Source: Paramagnetospirillum kuznetsovii
GTDB taxonomy: Bacteria; Pseudomonadota; Alphaproteobacteria; Rhodospirillales; Magnetospirillaceae
Direction: 5' to 3'
Assembly (NCBI RefSeq): GCF_003284725.1
Contig: NZ_PGTO01000012.1
Coordinates: 40,459 to 104,458, forward strand
Length of the DNA stretch: 64,000 nt
The notes beneath the pieces were generated by a model that was not told the DNA's origin, did not search any database, and was given only the letters and a program-made list of their open reading frames with translations. Shown one piece after another: positions 43,982 to 53,359 of this stretch. Position numbers and translations under genes: made by a program. Numbering within the stretch: position 1 is the first letter of the stretch; each line of letters starts with the position of its first letter.

Positions 43982-44653
43982 ATGAAATTCTTCAAGACAC
44001 TGGCGCTGACCATCGGTTTCGGGATGTGCGGTATGGCGGCCGAGGCGGCCGAGGCCGCCCTGGAATTGCTGGATGCCGCGACGTCCTATACCGCCGACTT
44101 CACCGTCAGCAGTCCGCGCGGCACCTATCGCGGCAAGGTCTGGCACGCCAAGGGACGCGAGCGGCGCGAAGTCGCCACCAGCGGCGGTGGTCAAGCGGTT
44201 CTTCTGCGGCGGGATCTGGATGCCGCGTATGTCATGAGCCTGGGGGCAAAGTGGTATGTGGGGGTTTCTATGCAGGCCGCCGGTGCCCTGGCGGGCGGCC
44301 TGGACTCCTGGCAGGTCAGCAGAACCAAATTGCGCGAGGAGACGGTCTCGGGGCTTAAAGCAACGAGATGGACCGCCCGTGCCGACGGCCCCAAGGGGGG
44401 CTTTACCGGCGATATCTGGACCACACGCGACGGCATCATCGTCAAGGCGGTCGGCGTCGTCGACAATCCCAAGGGCGATGATTCGCCGGTGGAGATGACG
44501 CTGTCCGGGCTCAAGGTGGGGGCGGTGGATCAACAAATGCTGGACCTGCCCCACGGCTGGTTCGGCTTCGATCTGCGCAAGGTGCCCGCCGATCGCATCG
44601 AGCAGGCCATTGAAGGTATCAAGCCGCTGCTGGAAGGCCGCAAGGGCGGGTGA
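43982..44653 (+). CDS. Secreted protein of unknown function (LolA/DUF4412-like)
   Basis: A 223-residue protein with a signal peptide (KFFKTLALTIGFGMCGMAAEAAEA) and a beta-rich body: repeated strands such as TYRGKVWHAKGRERREV, GLKATRWTARADG and GDIWTTRDGIIVKAVGVV. The pattern recalls lipoprotein-carrier-like (LolA/DUF4412) folds, but no signature is decisive. Convergent with the next gene. Confidence 0.55.
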   Translation: MKFFKTLALTIGFGMCGMAAEAAEAALELLDAATSYTADFTVSSPRGTYRGKVWHAKGRERREVATSGGGQAVLLRRDLDAAYVMSLGAKWYVGVSMQAAGALAGGLDSWQVSRTKLREETVSGLKATRWTARADGPKGGFTGDIWTTRDGIIVKAVGVVDNPKGDDSPVEMTLSGLKVGAVDQQMLDLPHGWFGFDLRKVPADRIEQAIEGIKPLLEGRKGG

Positions 44654-44675
44654 ACCGGCGGGGTTGGTATGGAGC

Positions 44676-44692
44676 GCGGCCGTCCCGGCCGC
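44676..44692. terminator. Hairpin between convergent genes
   Basis: gcggccg-tcc-cggccgc is a perfect 7-bp stem with 3-nt loop, extended by looser pairing (ggta/tacc) outside. It lies 22 bp after one stop and next to the other, so it likely serves both strands. Confidence 0.5.
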
Positions 44693-45241
44693 TTACCAGG
44701 TACGGACGCGGCCGGTATCGATATGGACGAAATCGGATTCGGGATAGATGCCGACGCCGCCGGCCTTGAGCACCTTGGCGGCCTTGCCCACGTGGCGGAC
44801 CGAATGGCCGGGCAGGCGGATATCCACCGCCTTGCCTTCGGTATGAAGGCTGTGAGTGGCGACACCGTCGCTGTAGGAGGCAAGGATGGCATTGGTGGCC
44901 GGCGAGCGATAGCCGCTGATGATGTGGATGGCGCCCTTGGCGCCGACCTTTTTCTGCACCGAGGCCATGAGGTCGAGCAGGCGGGGATCGATGGCGTGGA
45001 TGGCGCCGTTGCGGTGATCGCGCAGGAAGCGGCTGATCTGGGCAATGGTCTTGGTCTGGTAACGCCCCTCGGCCCAATAGACCGACTTGAGGGATTCACC
45101 GGTATGGGTGTTGTAAAGGTGCAGCGAGCGTTCCGGCATGCGGCGGACCGCGGCTTCCACCGGGGTGGAAACCACAAGGGCGGCGGCGGCACCGAATCCC
45201 ATGGTCAGGAAGCCACGTCGGCTTTTGGCCTGCTCGATCAT
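44693..45241 (-). CDS. Tat-exported DUF882/peptidase M15-like protein
   Basis: A 182-residue protein starting with a twin-arginine signal (KSRRGFLTMGFG) and a hydrophobic core. The mature part is a YcbK/DUF882 domain of the D-Ala-D-Ala peptidase fold: ISGYRSPATN, SLHTEGKAVDIRL and DFVHIDTG, carrying the expected His-Asp-His zinc ligands. It probably trims peptidoglycan in the periplasm. Start chosen just before the Tat motif. Confidence 0.82.
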   Translation of the reverse strand: MIEQAKSRRGFLTMGFGAAAALVVSTPVEAAVRRMPERSLHLYNTHTGESLKSVYWAEGRYQTKTIAQISRFLRDHRNGAIHAIDPRLLDLMASVQKKVGAKGAIHIISGYRSPATNAILASYSDGVATHSLHTEGKAVDIRLPGHSVRHVGKAAKVLKAGGVGIYPESDFVHIDTGRVRTW

Positions 45242-45311
45242 TCCCCCTCCCTTATTCGGCCCCAAGGCACTCCCTCCTCGGGTGGGCACCTTAATACCAT
45301 TCGGGAGGTGG

Positions 45312-45329
45312 CGGGAGTCAACACTCCCG
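45312..45329. terminator. Small hairpin between the L,D-transpeptidase and DUF882 genes
   Basis: cgggagt-caac-actcccg, a perfect 7-bp stem, 24 bp beyond the stop of the L,D-transpeptidase gene on the minus strand. No T-run. Confidence 0.35.
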
Positions 45330-45352
45330 TCGAGCCTTAAGGAATTTTAATC

Positions 45353-46957
45353 TTATAGCCGGTCCGACGACAGGTTGGTTGCCGTGCGTTGGCCCGGTTG
45401 CCGCGCCTTTTCCAAGACCGGCGCAAGGCGGCGGTCATGACCATAGAGATCGTCGCGGAAATGTATTCCGCCGTCCTCGTCCGCCCAGGCGGTGATGTAC
45501 AGCAGATAGACCGGCAGAGTGCGTTCCAGCATCAGGGTGCGGGTGGTCGGGTTGGCCGCGATGTTTTCGTCCAGACGTCCCTGCCAGCGCGACCCCAACG
45601 TCATCTCCGCCAATTCGATGGGGCGCTCCAGCCGGACGCAGCCATGGGAGAGGGCGCGATAGGTGCGGCCGAACACCCTGCGATTGTTGGTGTCGTGCAT
45701 GTAGATGTCGTCGGAATCCTTCAGATTGAACTTCACCCGCCCCAAAGCGTTGTCGGGGCCTGGCGGCTGCCGCAGCCGGTAGGGGAACTTCTTGCCGATG
45801 GCGTTCCAGTCGATGCCGTCACCGGCGGCTTCCGGGCTGTCCATGGGATATTCGGTGATCTTGAGATTGCTGGTCGTCAGGTAATTGGGATCGCGCCGCA
45901 GCTTGGGCAGGATCTCCTTGTTGGCGATGGACGGCGGCACCGACCATGGCGGATTGAGGACCAGCGAATTCATGGTGGCGTTCATGCTGGGCGTCGGATG
46001 CTTCTGATCGCCGACCACCACACGCATGCTGAGGACGACGGCGCCGTCCTCCACCACGTCGAGCATGGTGGCCGGAATATTGACCGCGATGTGATGGCGG
46101 CCGGGAGTGCGGGTCATCCAACGCCAGCGTTCCAGATTGACGGCGATCTGGCGGGCGCGGGATTCGGCGCTGACATTCAGATTGGTGAGGGTGCGGGCAC
46201 CGATGGTTCCGTCGGCCTCCAATCCGTGGCGCGTCTGGAACCGCTTTACCGCTTCGACCACCGGAGCATCGAATTCGCGGCCCTCGGCATATTCGGCGGC
46301 CAAATCGCCCGAGGCAATCAGGCGCTTTCGCAAGACGGGAAGGCGGTCGTCGGCTTCGCCAGGCACCATCTTGGGGCCGTCGGGCAGGCTGGGCCAGCCT
46401 CCGGCTGCCGCCATGGCCCTGGTCTTTTCAAGGGCCTGCTTCAGCCGCGCATAGCCGACGAAACCGGGGGCAGCGGCGGCCGAAACGCCAGCCAGCGGTT
46501 TGCCGTCCGCCAATTGACGCAAGAAGGAGAGGGCGTCGAAATGCCCCCTGGTGTCATGGCCAAAGCCGCCATAGGCCCGCTCGGGCGGCACCGCGCCGAT
46601 GGCAAGGTCGCGTCCGAAGCGCATCAGCGCGGCGCTGACGGCCACATCGCGTTGCACATCGCCGTCCACGGCAGGCAGGACATAGGCACTCGGCGCAAGT
46701 CCTTCGGTAATGGCGATCTCCCGTATCTCGGCCAATAGGGCCGTGGCACGGGATTCCGACCAAGCCGTTTGGCCCTGGCGCTCGCGATAGAAATCTCGTA
46801 GCGCCTTGGTGTCGGCCGAGGGATCCACCAGCGTGGCCACGTTCAGCGCGGCATCGAACTTTTGCGGAAGTGCGACGGTCTGCGACCAGGCGGGCGACAC
46901 GAATCCCACCGCCAGCCCGGACATCAAGACGACACGAAAAATTGGGGTAAGCGGCAA
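45353..46957 (-). CDS. L,D-transpeptidase (YcbB/LdtD type)
   Basis: About 534 residues. Start TTG 46957 is preferred: agagg lies 6 bp upstream and the protein then begins with a clean signal peptide (cleavage near SPAWSQ); an earlier TTG (47020) would prefix a polar stretch. A scaffold domain with YcbB-like TWSES/WSESRATAL and a peptidoglycan-binding module (FQTRHGLEADGTIGARTL) precede the YkuD catalytic domain, whose active site is RALSHGCVRLERP with the nucleophilic Cys. It makes 3-3 crosslinks or attaches proteins to peptidoglycan. Confidence 0.88.
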   Translation of the reverse strand: MPLTPIFRVVLMSGLAVGFVSPAWSQTVALPQKFDAALNVATLVDPSADTKALRDFYRERQGQTAWSESRATALLAEIREIAITEGLAPSAYVLPAVDGDVQRDVAVSAALMRFGRDLAIGAVPPERAYGGFGHDTRGHFDALSFLRQLADGKPLAGVSAAAAPGFVGYARLKQALEKTRAMAAAGGWPSLPDGPKMVPGEADDRLPVLRKRLIASGDLAAEYAEGREFDAPVVEAVKRFQTRHGLEADGTIGARTLTNLNVSAESRARQIAVNLERWRWMTRTPGRHHIAVNIPATMLDVVEDGAVVLSMRVVVGDQKHPTPSMNATMNSLVLNPPWSVPPSIANKEILPKLRRDPNYLTTSNLKITEYPMDSPEAAGDGIDWNAIGKKFPYRLRQPPGPDNALGRVKFNLKDSDDIYMHDTNNRRVFGRTYRALSHGCVRLERPIELAEMTLGSRWQGRLDENIAANPTTRTLMLERTLPVYLLYITAWADEDGGIHFRDDLYGHDRRLAPVLEKARQPGQRTATNLSSDRL

Positions 46958-47066
46958 TATGACCTCTGACCCGACGGGCGGGCGCTGGCGAATGGTTCCT
47001 TGGAATCGATATCGATCCAAACCGCCTCACTGTCAACGGTCAAGCGTGGATTATCACATAATATTC

Positions 47067-47513
47067 CTATCCCTGGGCCCAGGGCAGTCCATCGGCCTTC
47101 CATCCGGCGGTGACGCCGCGGTGCTTGGCGGCGTCATGGGGGCCTTCGAATCCCTCGGATACGTTCCATGCGGAGCCATAGCCGACGCCGGTCAGATATT
47201 CCGCCGCCGCCTTGGAACGCACGCCGGAACGGCACAGCAGCAGCACCGTGTCGTCCTTTTTCACGCCATGGGCCGCCAGTTGGTCGGCGAATGCGTCGTT
47301 GCGGGCCATGGAGGGGAATACCTGCCATGACACAAGAAGAACTTGCTTTCCGAGCGTGGCGAGATCAGGAACGCCGACAAAGGACCATTCGGCCTGGGTT
47401 CGGACATCCACCAGCTTGGCGTTCGGCTCGGCGCAAAGCCGCTCCCAGGCTTGGTTTGGGCTGAGGTCACCGGCATAGTCGGCATGCTTATGCTGGATCG
47501 GGGCGTCGGTCAT
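47067..47513 (-). CDS. Rhodanese-like domain protein
   Basis: A 148-residue single rhodanese domain: KLVDVRTQAEW and active-site loop LLCRSGVRSKAAAEYL with the catalytic Cys. It is divergent from cysI, consistent with sulfur metabolism, perhaps sulfane-sulfur transfer. Confidence 0.9.
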   Translation of the reverse strand: MTDAPIQHKHADYAGDLSPNQAWERLCAEPNAKLVDVRTQAEWSFVGVPDLATLGKQVLLVSWQVFPSMARNDAFADQLAAHGVKKDDTVLLLCRSGVRSKAAAEYLTGVGYGSAWNVSEGFEGPHDAAKHRGVTAGWKADGLPWAQG

Positions 47514-47555
47514 GGTATTTGGCTCCAGGGTTATAAACTACACATAGTCTACTGC

Positions 47556-47568
47556 ATAATGGGATTAT
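47556..47568. promoter_or_regulatory. Palindrome ataat-ggg-attat in the rhodanese/cysI divergent region
   Basis: Perfect 5-bp arms in an AT-rich divergent promoter region. A possible operator for sulfur regulation; the regulator is not known. Confidence 0.3.
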
Positions 47569-47584
47569 ACTACACAAAAACATG

Positions 47585-47614
47585 TTGACCAATGTGTAAA
47601 ATACGGAGTAATTC
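47585..47614 (+). promoter_or_regulatory. Possible sigma-70 promoter of cysI
   Basis: TTGACC (47585-47590), 18-bp spacer, TAATTC (47609-47614), 54 bp before the cysI ATG. Confidence 0.35.
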
Positions 47615-47668
47615 GTACTTCATTGCAGACATACACCTGTCTGTGTGTGAAACAAAGAGGCCCAAGCC

Positions 47669-49747
47669 ATGAAAGATGCCACTCACGCAGGTCTGGACGC
47701 TATCGAGCCGTTGGTTCGCATGTCCGATCTGACGGAATACCGCCAGGCTCTCCAGCGCCGCCTGACCGGGGAGTGGGATGATGAGCGGTTCACCGCCTTC
47801 CGTCTGCGCTTCGGCGTCTATGGTCAAAAGCAGGCCGGGGTCCAGATGGTCCGCATCAAGATTCCCGGCGGCATCGTCCCGACGCCGTGGCTGAAAGCCC
47901 TGGCGCGGGTCAATCGCACCTTTGCCCAAGGTCCGGCCCATATCACGACCCGGCAGGATTTCCAGCTGTATTACGTGCCGCTCGATCGCACGGCCGATAT
48001 GCTGGAAGACCTCTATACCCACGGCATCACCACCCGCGAGGCTTGCGGCAACACTCTGCGCAACATGAGCGCTTGCTCGCTGGCTGGGGCCTGCCCGCGT
48101 GAACTGGTGGACGCCGGGCGCGTCGCCGAGCAGCTTTCGCGCAGCTGGATTCGCCATCCGCTGGTCCAGCACATGCCCCGCAAGATGAAGTTCACCGTTT
48201 CGGGCTGCGCCACCGATTGCGGCGCCTCGCCCATCCACGATCTCGGCTTCATCGCCACGGAGAAGGATGGCCGCAAGGGCTTCCGGGTTCTGGCGGGCGG
48301 CGGCCTCGGCGGACAGCCCATCATGGCGGCGGAAGTTCTCTCCTTCGTGGCTGAAGAAGACTTGCCGGTGGTGGTCGAGGCGACGGCGCGGCTGCATCAG
48401 CGCTATTCCAACCGTCGCGACCGTTCGCTGGCCCGTTTGAAATTCGTCTTGAAGCGGTTCGGCGCGGAAAAGTTCGTCGCTTTGTTCCAGGAGGAATTCG
48501 AGCGCTTGAAGGGACTGCAGCAGCGGCCCTGGCAGCCGCTCGCATGGCGAAAGCCCACCGAGGCGGCCGTCGACCGCACGCCGTCGGGCGTCGTCGCCAG
48601 CCATGACGGCAGTGCGGCGGTGGTGATCTATGCGCCGCTGGGGCTGTTCACCTCGGATCAACTGGACCAGCTGCATGATATCGCTGTGGCGGCCGGGGTG
48701 TCGCAGCTGCGCACCACTCGGGATCAGAAGATCGCCATGTTGGGCGTCGCCAAGGACATGGTCGCCGCCGTCATCGCCGCGGTGAAGGCCATCGGCTTCG
48801 ACGTTCCCGCCCAGGCCGAGGACGTGCCCGACGTGGTGTCGTGCCCCGGTACCACCACCTGCCGCATCGGCATCACCAATTCCCAGAGTTTCGGACTCCA
48901 GGTCGAGAAAGAAGCCCATGGCGATGTCTTGGCGCGCGGCGTTTCCGTCCATGTGTCGGGCTGCCAGAATTCCTGCGGCCTGCATCACGTGGCCGATATC
49001 GGCCTGCACGGCATGGGCAAGAAGATCGACGGCAAGGCGGCGCCGCATTACCAGCTGCATTTCGGCGGCGACGCCACCCGTGGCGTGGTCGGCTTCGAAG
49101 GTCCGGTGATCGCCGCCCGTCTCGCCAATCAGGCGGTCAAGCTGTTGCAGGCCGCCATCGCTCCGGTGCGGGCGGCGGGCGAGGACATCCGCGCCTGGGC
49201 CGAGCGCCAGGGCAAGGACGGCATCAACGCCATCCTGGCGCCGCTGGACGGCATCGGCGGCGACGAGCGCTTCACGGACTGGGGCGATGCCGATGTCTTC
49301 CTCGGCCCCCCCAAGGCCAAGGGCGAATGCGCCGCGCCGCAGGTCAGCACCACCTATTACACCGACCTGGCCGATGACGGTCTGGTCAATCTGGATCGCT
49401 ATCTCGCCCGTGGCCGTTGGCCCGAGGCCCTGAAGGCGGGCGAGGAGGCGACCGTCTACGCCGTCCGTCTGCTGCTGGCCACCAAGGGGATCGTCACCGA
49501 GGACGGCGAGGAGTCGGAAAGCGTGTTCGCCCGGCTGCGCGCCGCCAATGCCGGGGCCGAGGCGCTGAACGCCTTTGATTCAGTCCTGGCCGAACGTACT
49601 TCGGCCCTGGTCAGCGGCGACGCCGACTCGTATCGCGAGGCGGTGGCCTATTTCATCGACACCGTCGGCATGATCCTGCGCCAGCCTGCGGCGCCGGTGG
49701 TTGCCGCCGTGGGCAATCTGGCCGACGTGCTGGTCGAGGTGGCATGA
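47669..49747 (+). CDS. cysI: Assimilatory sulfite reductase hemoprotein (siroheme, 4Fe-4S)
   Basis: A 692-residue sulfite/nitrite-reductase-family protein. Two ferredoxin-like half-domain repeats, with TTRQDFQLYYV and GCATDCGASP in the first half, and the siroheme/4Fe-4S cysteines in CPGTTTCRIG and CQNSCGLHH in the second. The last ~130 residues (after about 560) are an extra helical region. The cys neighbours favour sulfite over nitrite. No separate flavoprotein is adjacent, so electrons probably come from ferredoxin. The stop overlaps cysH by ATGA. Confidence 0.9.
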   Translation: MKDATHAGLDAIEPLVRMSDLTEYRQALQRRLTGEWDDERFTAFRLRFGVYGQKQAGVQMVRIKIPGGIVPTPWLKALARVNRTFAQGPAHITTRQDFQLYYVPLDRTADMLEDLYTHGITTREACGNTLRNMSACSLAGACPRELVDAGRVAEQLSRSWIRHPLVQHMPRKMKFTVSGCATDCGASPIHDLGFIATEKDGRKGFRVLAGGGLGGQPIMAAEVLSFVAEEDLPVVVEATARLHQRYSNRRDRSLARLKFVLKRFGAEKFVALFQEEFERLKGLQQRPWQPLAWRKPTEAAVDRTPSGVVASHDGSAAVVIYAPLGLFTSDQLDQLHDIAVAAGVSQLRTTRDQKIAMLGVAKDMVAAVIAAVKAIGFDVPAQAEDVPDVVSCPGTTTCRIGITNSQSFGLQVEKEAHGDVLARGVSVHVSGCQNSCGLHHVADIGLHGMGKKIDGKAAPHYQLHFGGDATRGVVGFEGPVIAARLANQAVKLLQAAIAPVRAAGEDIRAWAERQGKDGINAILAPLDGIGGDERFTDWGDADVFLGPPKAKGECAAPQVSTTYYTDLADDGLVNLDRYLARGRWPEALKAGEEATVYAVRLLLATKGIVTEDGEESESVFARLRAANAGAEALNAFDSVLAERTSALVSGDADSYREAVAYFIDTVGMILRQPAAPVVAAVGNLADVLVEVA

Positions 49748-50448
49748 TGGATGTGGTGTCGGTCCAGCGCCTGATCGCGGCCTGCGGCCATCTTGATGGC
49801 AAGGACTTGTTGGAGGCGGTGCTGTTGGGCGACCTCATGGGCCGCGTCGCGGTGACCTCCTCCTTCGGCGCCGAATCGGCGGTGCTGCTCGATCTGGTCG
49901 CCCAGGTGGACCCGGCGACGCCGGTTATCTTCCTCGATACCGGCGAGTTGTTCGACGAGACGGTGGAATACCGCTATCAACTGGAACGGCGGCTGGGGCT
50001 GACCAATGTGGTGGTGGTGAAGCCAACCCCCGAGGAATTGGCCGAAGCGGAAGATTTGTGGCGCGCGGATAGCGACCGTTGCTGCGAACTGCGCAAGGTG
50101 CGGCCGCTGGCCCGCATCGCCAAGGGCTATGACGCCTTGGTGGATGGCCGCAAGCGCGCCCACGGCGCCGAGCGCCAGCACCTGTCCGCCATCGAGGAGG
50201 TCGGTGGCGTGATCAAGATCAGCCCGCTGGCCAATTGGTCGGCGGAGGAGGTCGAGACGGCTTTCAAGACTCGCGATCTGCCGCGTCATGCCCTGGTTTC
50301 CCAGGGTTACCGCTCCATCGGCTGCTGGCCTTGCACGCGGCCGACCGCCGAGGGAGAATCACCCCGCGCCGGACGTTGGGCGGGGCAGGCCAAGACCGAA
50401 TGCGGCATTCACACCAACGACCTCGGCCGCGACGGCGCCGGACTTTAG
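49744..50448 (+). CDS. cysH: Adenylylsulfate (APS)/PAPS reductase
   Basis: A 234-residue PP-loop reductase. [13 protein letters not shown] is the PP-loop; the two Cys pairs C113-C114 and C194-C197, plus C220 in ECGIH, mark the 4Fe-4S APS-reductase type, typical of alphaproteobacteria. Between the pairs, the usual substrate loop is altered ([14 protein letters not shown]). It supplies sulfite to CysI. Confidence 0.9.
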   Translation: MMDVVSVQRLIAACGHLDGKDLLEAVLLGDLMGRVAVTSSFGAESAVLLDLVAQVDPATPVIFLDTGELFDETVEYRYQLERRLGLTNVVVVKPTPEELAEAEDLWRADSDRCCELRKVRPLARIAKGYDALVDGRKRAHGAERQHLSAIEEVGGVIKISPLANWSAEEVETAFKTRDLPRHALVSQGYRSIGCWPCTRPTAEGESPRAGRWAGQAKTECGIHTNDLGRDGAGL

Positions 50449-50468
50449 AGCTTAGAGAGATCAGAAAA

Positions 50469-51275
50469 ATGAGCATGACCGACCTCGATGCCTTGGAAGC
50501 GCAGTCCATCTACATCCTGCGCGAGGCCTTCAACCGCCTCGACAAGATCGCCATGTTGTGGTCCATCGGTAAGGACTCCAACGTCATGCTGTGGCTGGCC
50601 CGCAAGGCCTTTTTCGGCCATGTGCCGTTCCCGGTGCTGCATGTGGACACCCATCACAAGATCCCCGAGATGATCGAGTTCCGCGACCGCGTCGCCAAGG
50701 AATGGAAGCTGCCGCTCATCATCGGCGAGAACACCGCCGCCCTGGCCGCCGGAATGGGGCCGCACGAAGGTCGCGTCAACTGCTGCACAGCTTTGAAGAC
50801 GGATGGCTTGAAGGCGCTGTTGGCAGAGCATGGCTTCACCGGCGTTATCGCGGGAATTCGTCGCGACGAAGAGGGCACGCGGGCCAAGGAACGGGTGTTC
50901 AGCCCGCGCACCGAGGACGCCGGTTGGGACTTCAAGGACCAGCCGCCCGAGTTCTGGGACCAGTTCAAGACCGATTTCGCGCCGGGCACCCATCTGCGCA
51001 TCCATCCGCTGCTGGCCTGGAGCGAGCTGGACGTCTGGCGCTATATCCAACGCGAAGAGATTCCCATGGTCAGCCTGTATTTCGCCAAGGACGGCAAGCG
51101 CTACCGCTCGCTGGGCTGCGCGCCCTGCACCGGTTCGGTGGCGTCCACCGCCTCGACGGTGGCCGAGATCATCGAGGAATTGGAGACCACCCGCATCTCC
51201 GAGCGTTCGGGCCGCGCCCAGGACAAGGAATCGGAAGACGCCTTCGAACGGCTGCGTGCCGGCGGCTATATGTGA
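50469..51275 (+). CDS. cysD: Sulfate adenylyltransferase subunit 2
   Basis: A 268-residue small subunit of ATP sulfurylase. PP-loop [17 protein letters not shown], then [11 protein letters not shown] and [11 protein letters not shown], and the C-terminal [11 protein letters not shown]. It acts with CysN to make APS. It is 20 bp after cysH and 17 bp before cysNC. Confidence 0.94.
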   Translation: MSMTDLDALEAQSIYILREAFNRLDKIAMLWSIGKDSNVMLWLARKAFFGHVPFPVLHVDTHHKIPEMIEFRDRVAKEWKLPLIIGENTAALAAGMGPHEGRVNCCTALKTDGLKALLAEHGFTGVIAGIRRDEEGTRAKERVFSPRTEDAGWDFKDQPPEFWDQFKTDFAPGTHLRIHPLLAWSELDVWRYIQREEIPMVSLYFAKDGKRYRSLGCAPCTGSVASTASTVAEIIEELETTRISERSGRAQDKESEDAFERLRAGGYM

Positions 51276-51292
51276 GCCAAGGAACAGACATC

Positions 51293-53230
51293 ATGAGCAA
51301 GACCGCCACCGCCCTTCAAACCCAATATTCCGAGGCTCCCGTGTCCAATGCCCATAGCTCCGCCCCCATGAAGATCGTCGTGGTCGGTCACGTCGATCAC
51401 GGCAAGTCGACCCTGGTGGGCCGTATCCTCAGCGAAACCGGCGCCCTGCCCGAGGGCAAGGTGGAATACCTCAAGGAAGTCTGTGAAAAGCGTGGCATGC
51501 CGTTCGAATGGGCCTTCGTCATGGACGCCCTGCAGGCCGAACGCGACCAGGGCATCACCATCGACACCGCCCAGATCCGCTTCGCCACGCCGTTCCGTCC
51601 CTATGTGATCATCGACGCGCCGGGCCACAAGGAATTCCTCAAGAACATGATCACCGGGGCGGCCTCCGCCGAGGCCGCCGTGCTGGTGATCGACGCCGAC
51701 GAAGGCGTCCAGGAGCAGTCGCGGCGTCACGGCTATCTGCTGCACCTGCTGGGCCTGCGCCAGATCGCGGTGGCGGTCAACAAGATGGATCTGGTGAATT
51801 TCGGCCAAGCCCGCTTCGAGGAGGTCAAGGCCGAGATCACCGTCTATCTCAATTCCATCGGCGTCCAGCCCACCCATGTCATTCCGGTGGCGGCGCGCTC
51901 GGGCGTCAACATCTCCGGTCCGGCGGCCGAGACGCCCTGGTACAAGGGCCCCAGCGTGCTGGCCGCCCTGGACGGCTTCGAGGCTGCCAAGCCCGCCACC
52001 GATCTGGCGCTGCGCTTTCCCGTCCAGGATGTCTACAAGTTCGATCAGCGCCGCATCATCGCGGGGCGCATCGAATCGGGACGTCTCAAGGTGGGCGACA
52101 CCCTGGTTTTCGCCCCCACCGGCAAGTCGGCCCGGATCGCTTCCATCGAGACCTGGGGTGTCAATGCGACCGTCGCGGTCTCCGCCGGGGCGGGGCAGTC
52201 CATCGGCGTCACCCTGGACGAGCAGATCTTCATCGAGCGCGGCCAGGTCGCCAGCCTCGCCGAGCGGGCGCCGTCGGTATCGCACACCCTGCGGGCGCGG
52301 CTGTTCTGGCTGGGCCGCAATGGGCTGAAGGTTGGCTCGCGCTACAAGCTGAAGCTGGCCACCGCCGAATACGCCGTCGAGGTCATCGCCATCGAGCGCG
52401 TCATCGATGTGGAGGATCTCGCCAATCATCCCGGCGCCGAGGTGGGGCGCAACGCGGTGGCGGAAGTGGTCTTCCGCTCGCGCACGCCCATCGCCCATGA
52501 CTCTTTCCTGGACAATCCGCGTCTCGGCCGTTTCGTGGTGGTGGAGGATTACGACATCGTCGGCGGCGGCGTCATCGCCGAGGCGGGCGGCGTCCATCAG
52601 GCCCACAAATCCACCAACATCACGGAAGTGGAGCACAAGGTCGATTTCGATACCCGCGCCCTGGCCAACGGCCATCGCGGAGGCGTGGTCTGGCTGACCG
52701 GCCTGTCGGGCGCGGGTAAGTCGACCATCGCCATGGAGGTGGAGCGCCAGTTGTTCCTTAAGGGCTGGCAGATCATGGTGCTGGACGGCGATAATGTCCG
52801 CCACGGCCTGTGCTCGGATCTGGGCTTCAGCCCCGAGGACCGCGCCGAGAACATCCGTCGCGTCGGCGAGGTGGCGCATCTGTTCGCCCAGGCGGGCATG
52901 CTGGTGATCACGGCCTTCATCTCGCCCTATCGCAGCGACCGCGAGCGGGTGCGCACCATTCATCCCGATGTGTTCCACGAAGTCCATGTGGCCACCGATC
53001 TGGCCGAATGCGAGCGTCGCGACCCCAAGGGGCTCTATCGCAAGGCACGGGCCGGCGAGATCGCGGAGTTCACGGGAGTGACCGCCCCCTACGAAGCGCC
53101 CCTGTCGCCGGAATTCACCTTGGACACCAGCGGCAAGAGCATCGACGAATGCGTCGCCGACCTGCTGCGCTACATGGAAGCCAATTTCTCGCTGAGCGCC
53201 CGCGAGCAGACGCAAAGCTGGGGCTTCTGA
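51293..53230 (+). CDS. cysNC: Sulfate adenylyltransferase subunit 1 / APS kinase fusion
   Basis: A 645-residue bifunctional protein. Residues 25-440 are the EF-Tu-like GTPase CysN (GHVDHGKST, DTAQIRF, DAPGHKEF, NKMD), followed by beta-barrel domains; residues 460-640 are APS kinase with P-loop GLSGAGKSTIA and the FISPYRSDRE motif. The APS-kinase half makes PAPS, so both APS and PAPS can be formed. Start 51293 places the GTPase directly after a short N terminus. Confidence 0.94.
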   Translation: MSKTATALQTQYSEAPVSNAHSSAPMKIVVVGHVDHGKSTLVGRILSETGALPEGKVEYLKEVCEKRGMPFEWAFVMDALQAERDQGITIDTAQIRFATPFRPYVIIDAPGHKEFLKNMITGAASAEAAVLVIDADEGVQEQSRRHGYLLHLLGLRQIAVAVNKMDLVNFGQARFEEVKAEITVYLNSIGVQPTHVIPVAARSGVNISGPAAETPWYKGPSVLAALDGFEAAKPATDLALRFPVQDVYKFDQRRIIAGRIESGRLKVGDTLVFAPTGKSARIASIETWGVNATVAVSAGAGQSIGVTLDEQIFIERGQVASLAERAPSVSHTLRARLFWLGRNGLKVGSRYKLKLATAEYAVEVIAIERVIDVEDLANHPGAEVGRNAVAEVVFRSRTPIAHDSFLDNPRLGRFVVVEDYDIVGGGVIAEAGGVHQAHKSTNITEVEHKVDFDTRALANGHRGGVVWLTGLSGAGKSTIAMEVERQLFLKGWQIMVLDGDNVRHGLCSDLGFSPEDRAENIRRVGEVAHLFAQAGMLVITAFISPYRSDRERVRTIHPDVFHEVHVATDLAECERRDPKGLYRKARAGEIAEFTGVTAPYEAPLSPEFTLDTSGKSIDECVADLLRYMEANFSLSAREQTQSWGF

Positions 53231-53236
53231 ACCGAA

Positions 53237-53262
53237 GGCGGGGAGGGGAGACCCTCCCCGCC
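53237..53262 (+). terminator. Hairpin after cysNC
   Basis: ggcggggaggg-gaga-ccctccccgcc, a perfect 11-bp stem beginning 6 bp after the cysNC stop. No T-run follows, so it may be factor-assisted. Confidence 0.6.
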
Positions 53263-53359
53263 AAGGCTTGACCAAACGCAAGTTCACTCCCACTGTCCCC
53301 ATGGTCTACTCCCGGCCGGAATGGAGCCTTGGGGCTCCTCCTTGCGGATGGTAGGGCTG

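Noticed and set aside
53323..53338. Small hairpin ggagcc-ttgg-ggctcc before the thioredoxin-like gene
   Set aside because: Only 6 bp, not followed by T-run and not placed at a promoter; common by chance in GC-rich DNA.
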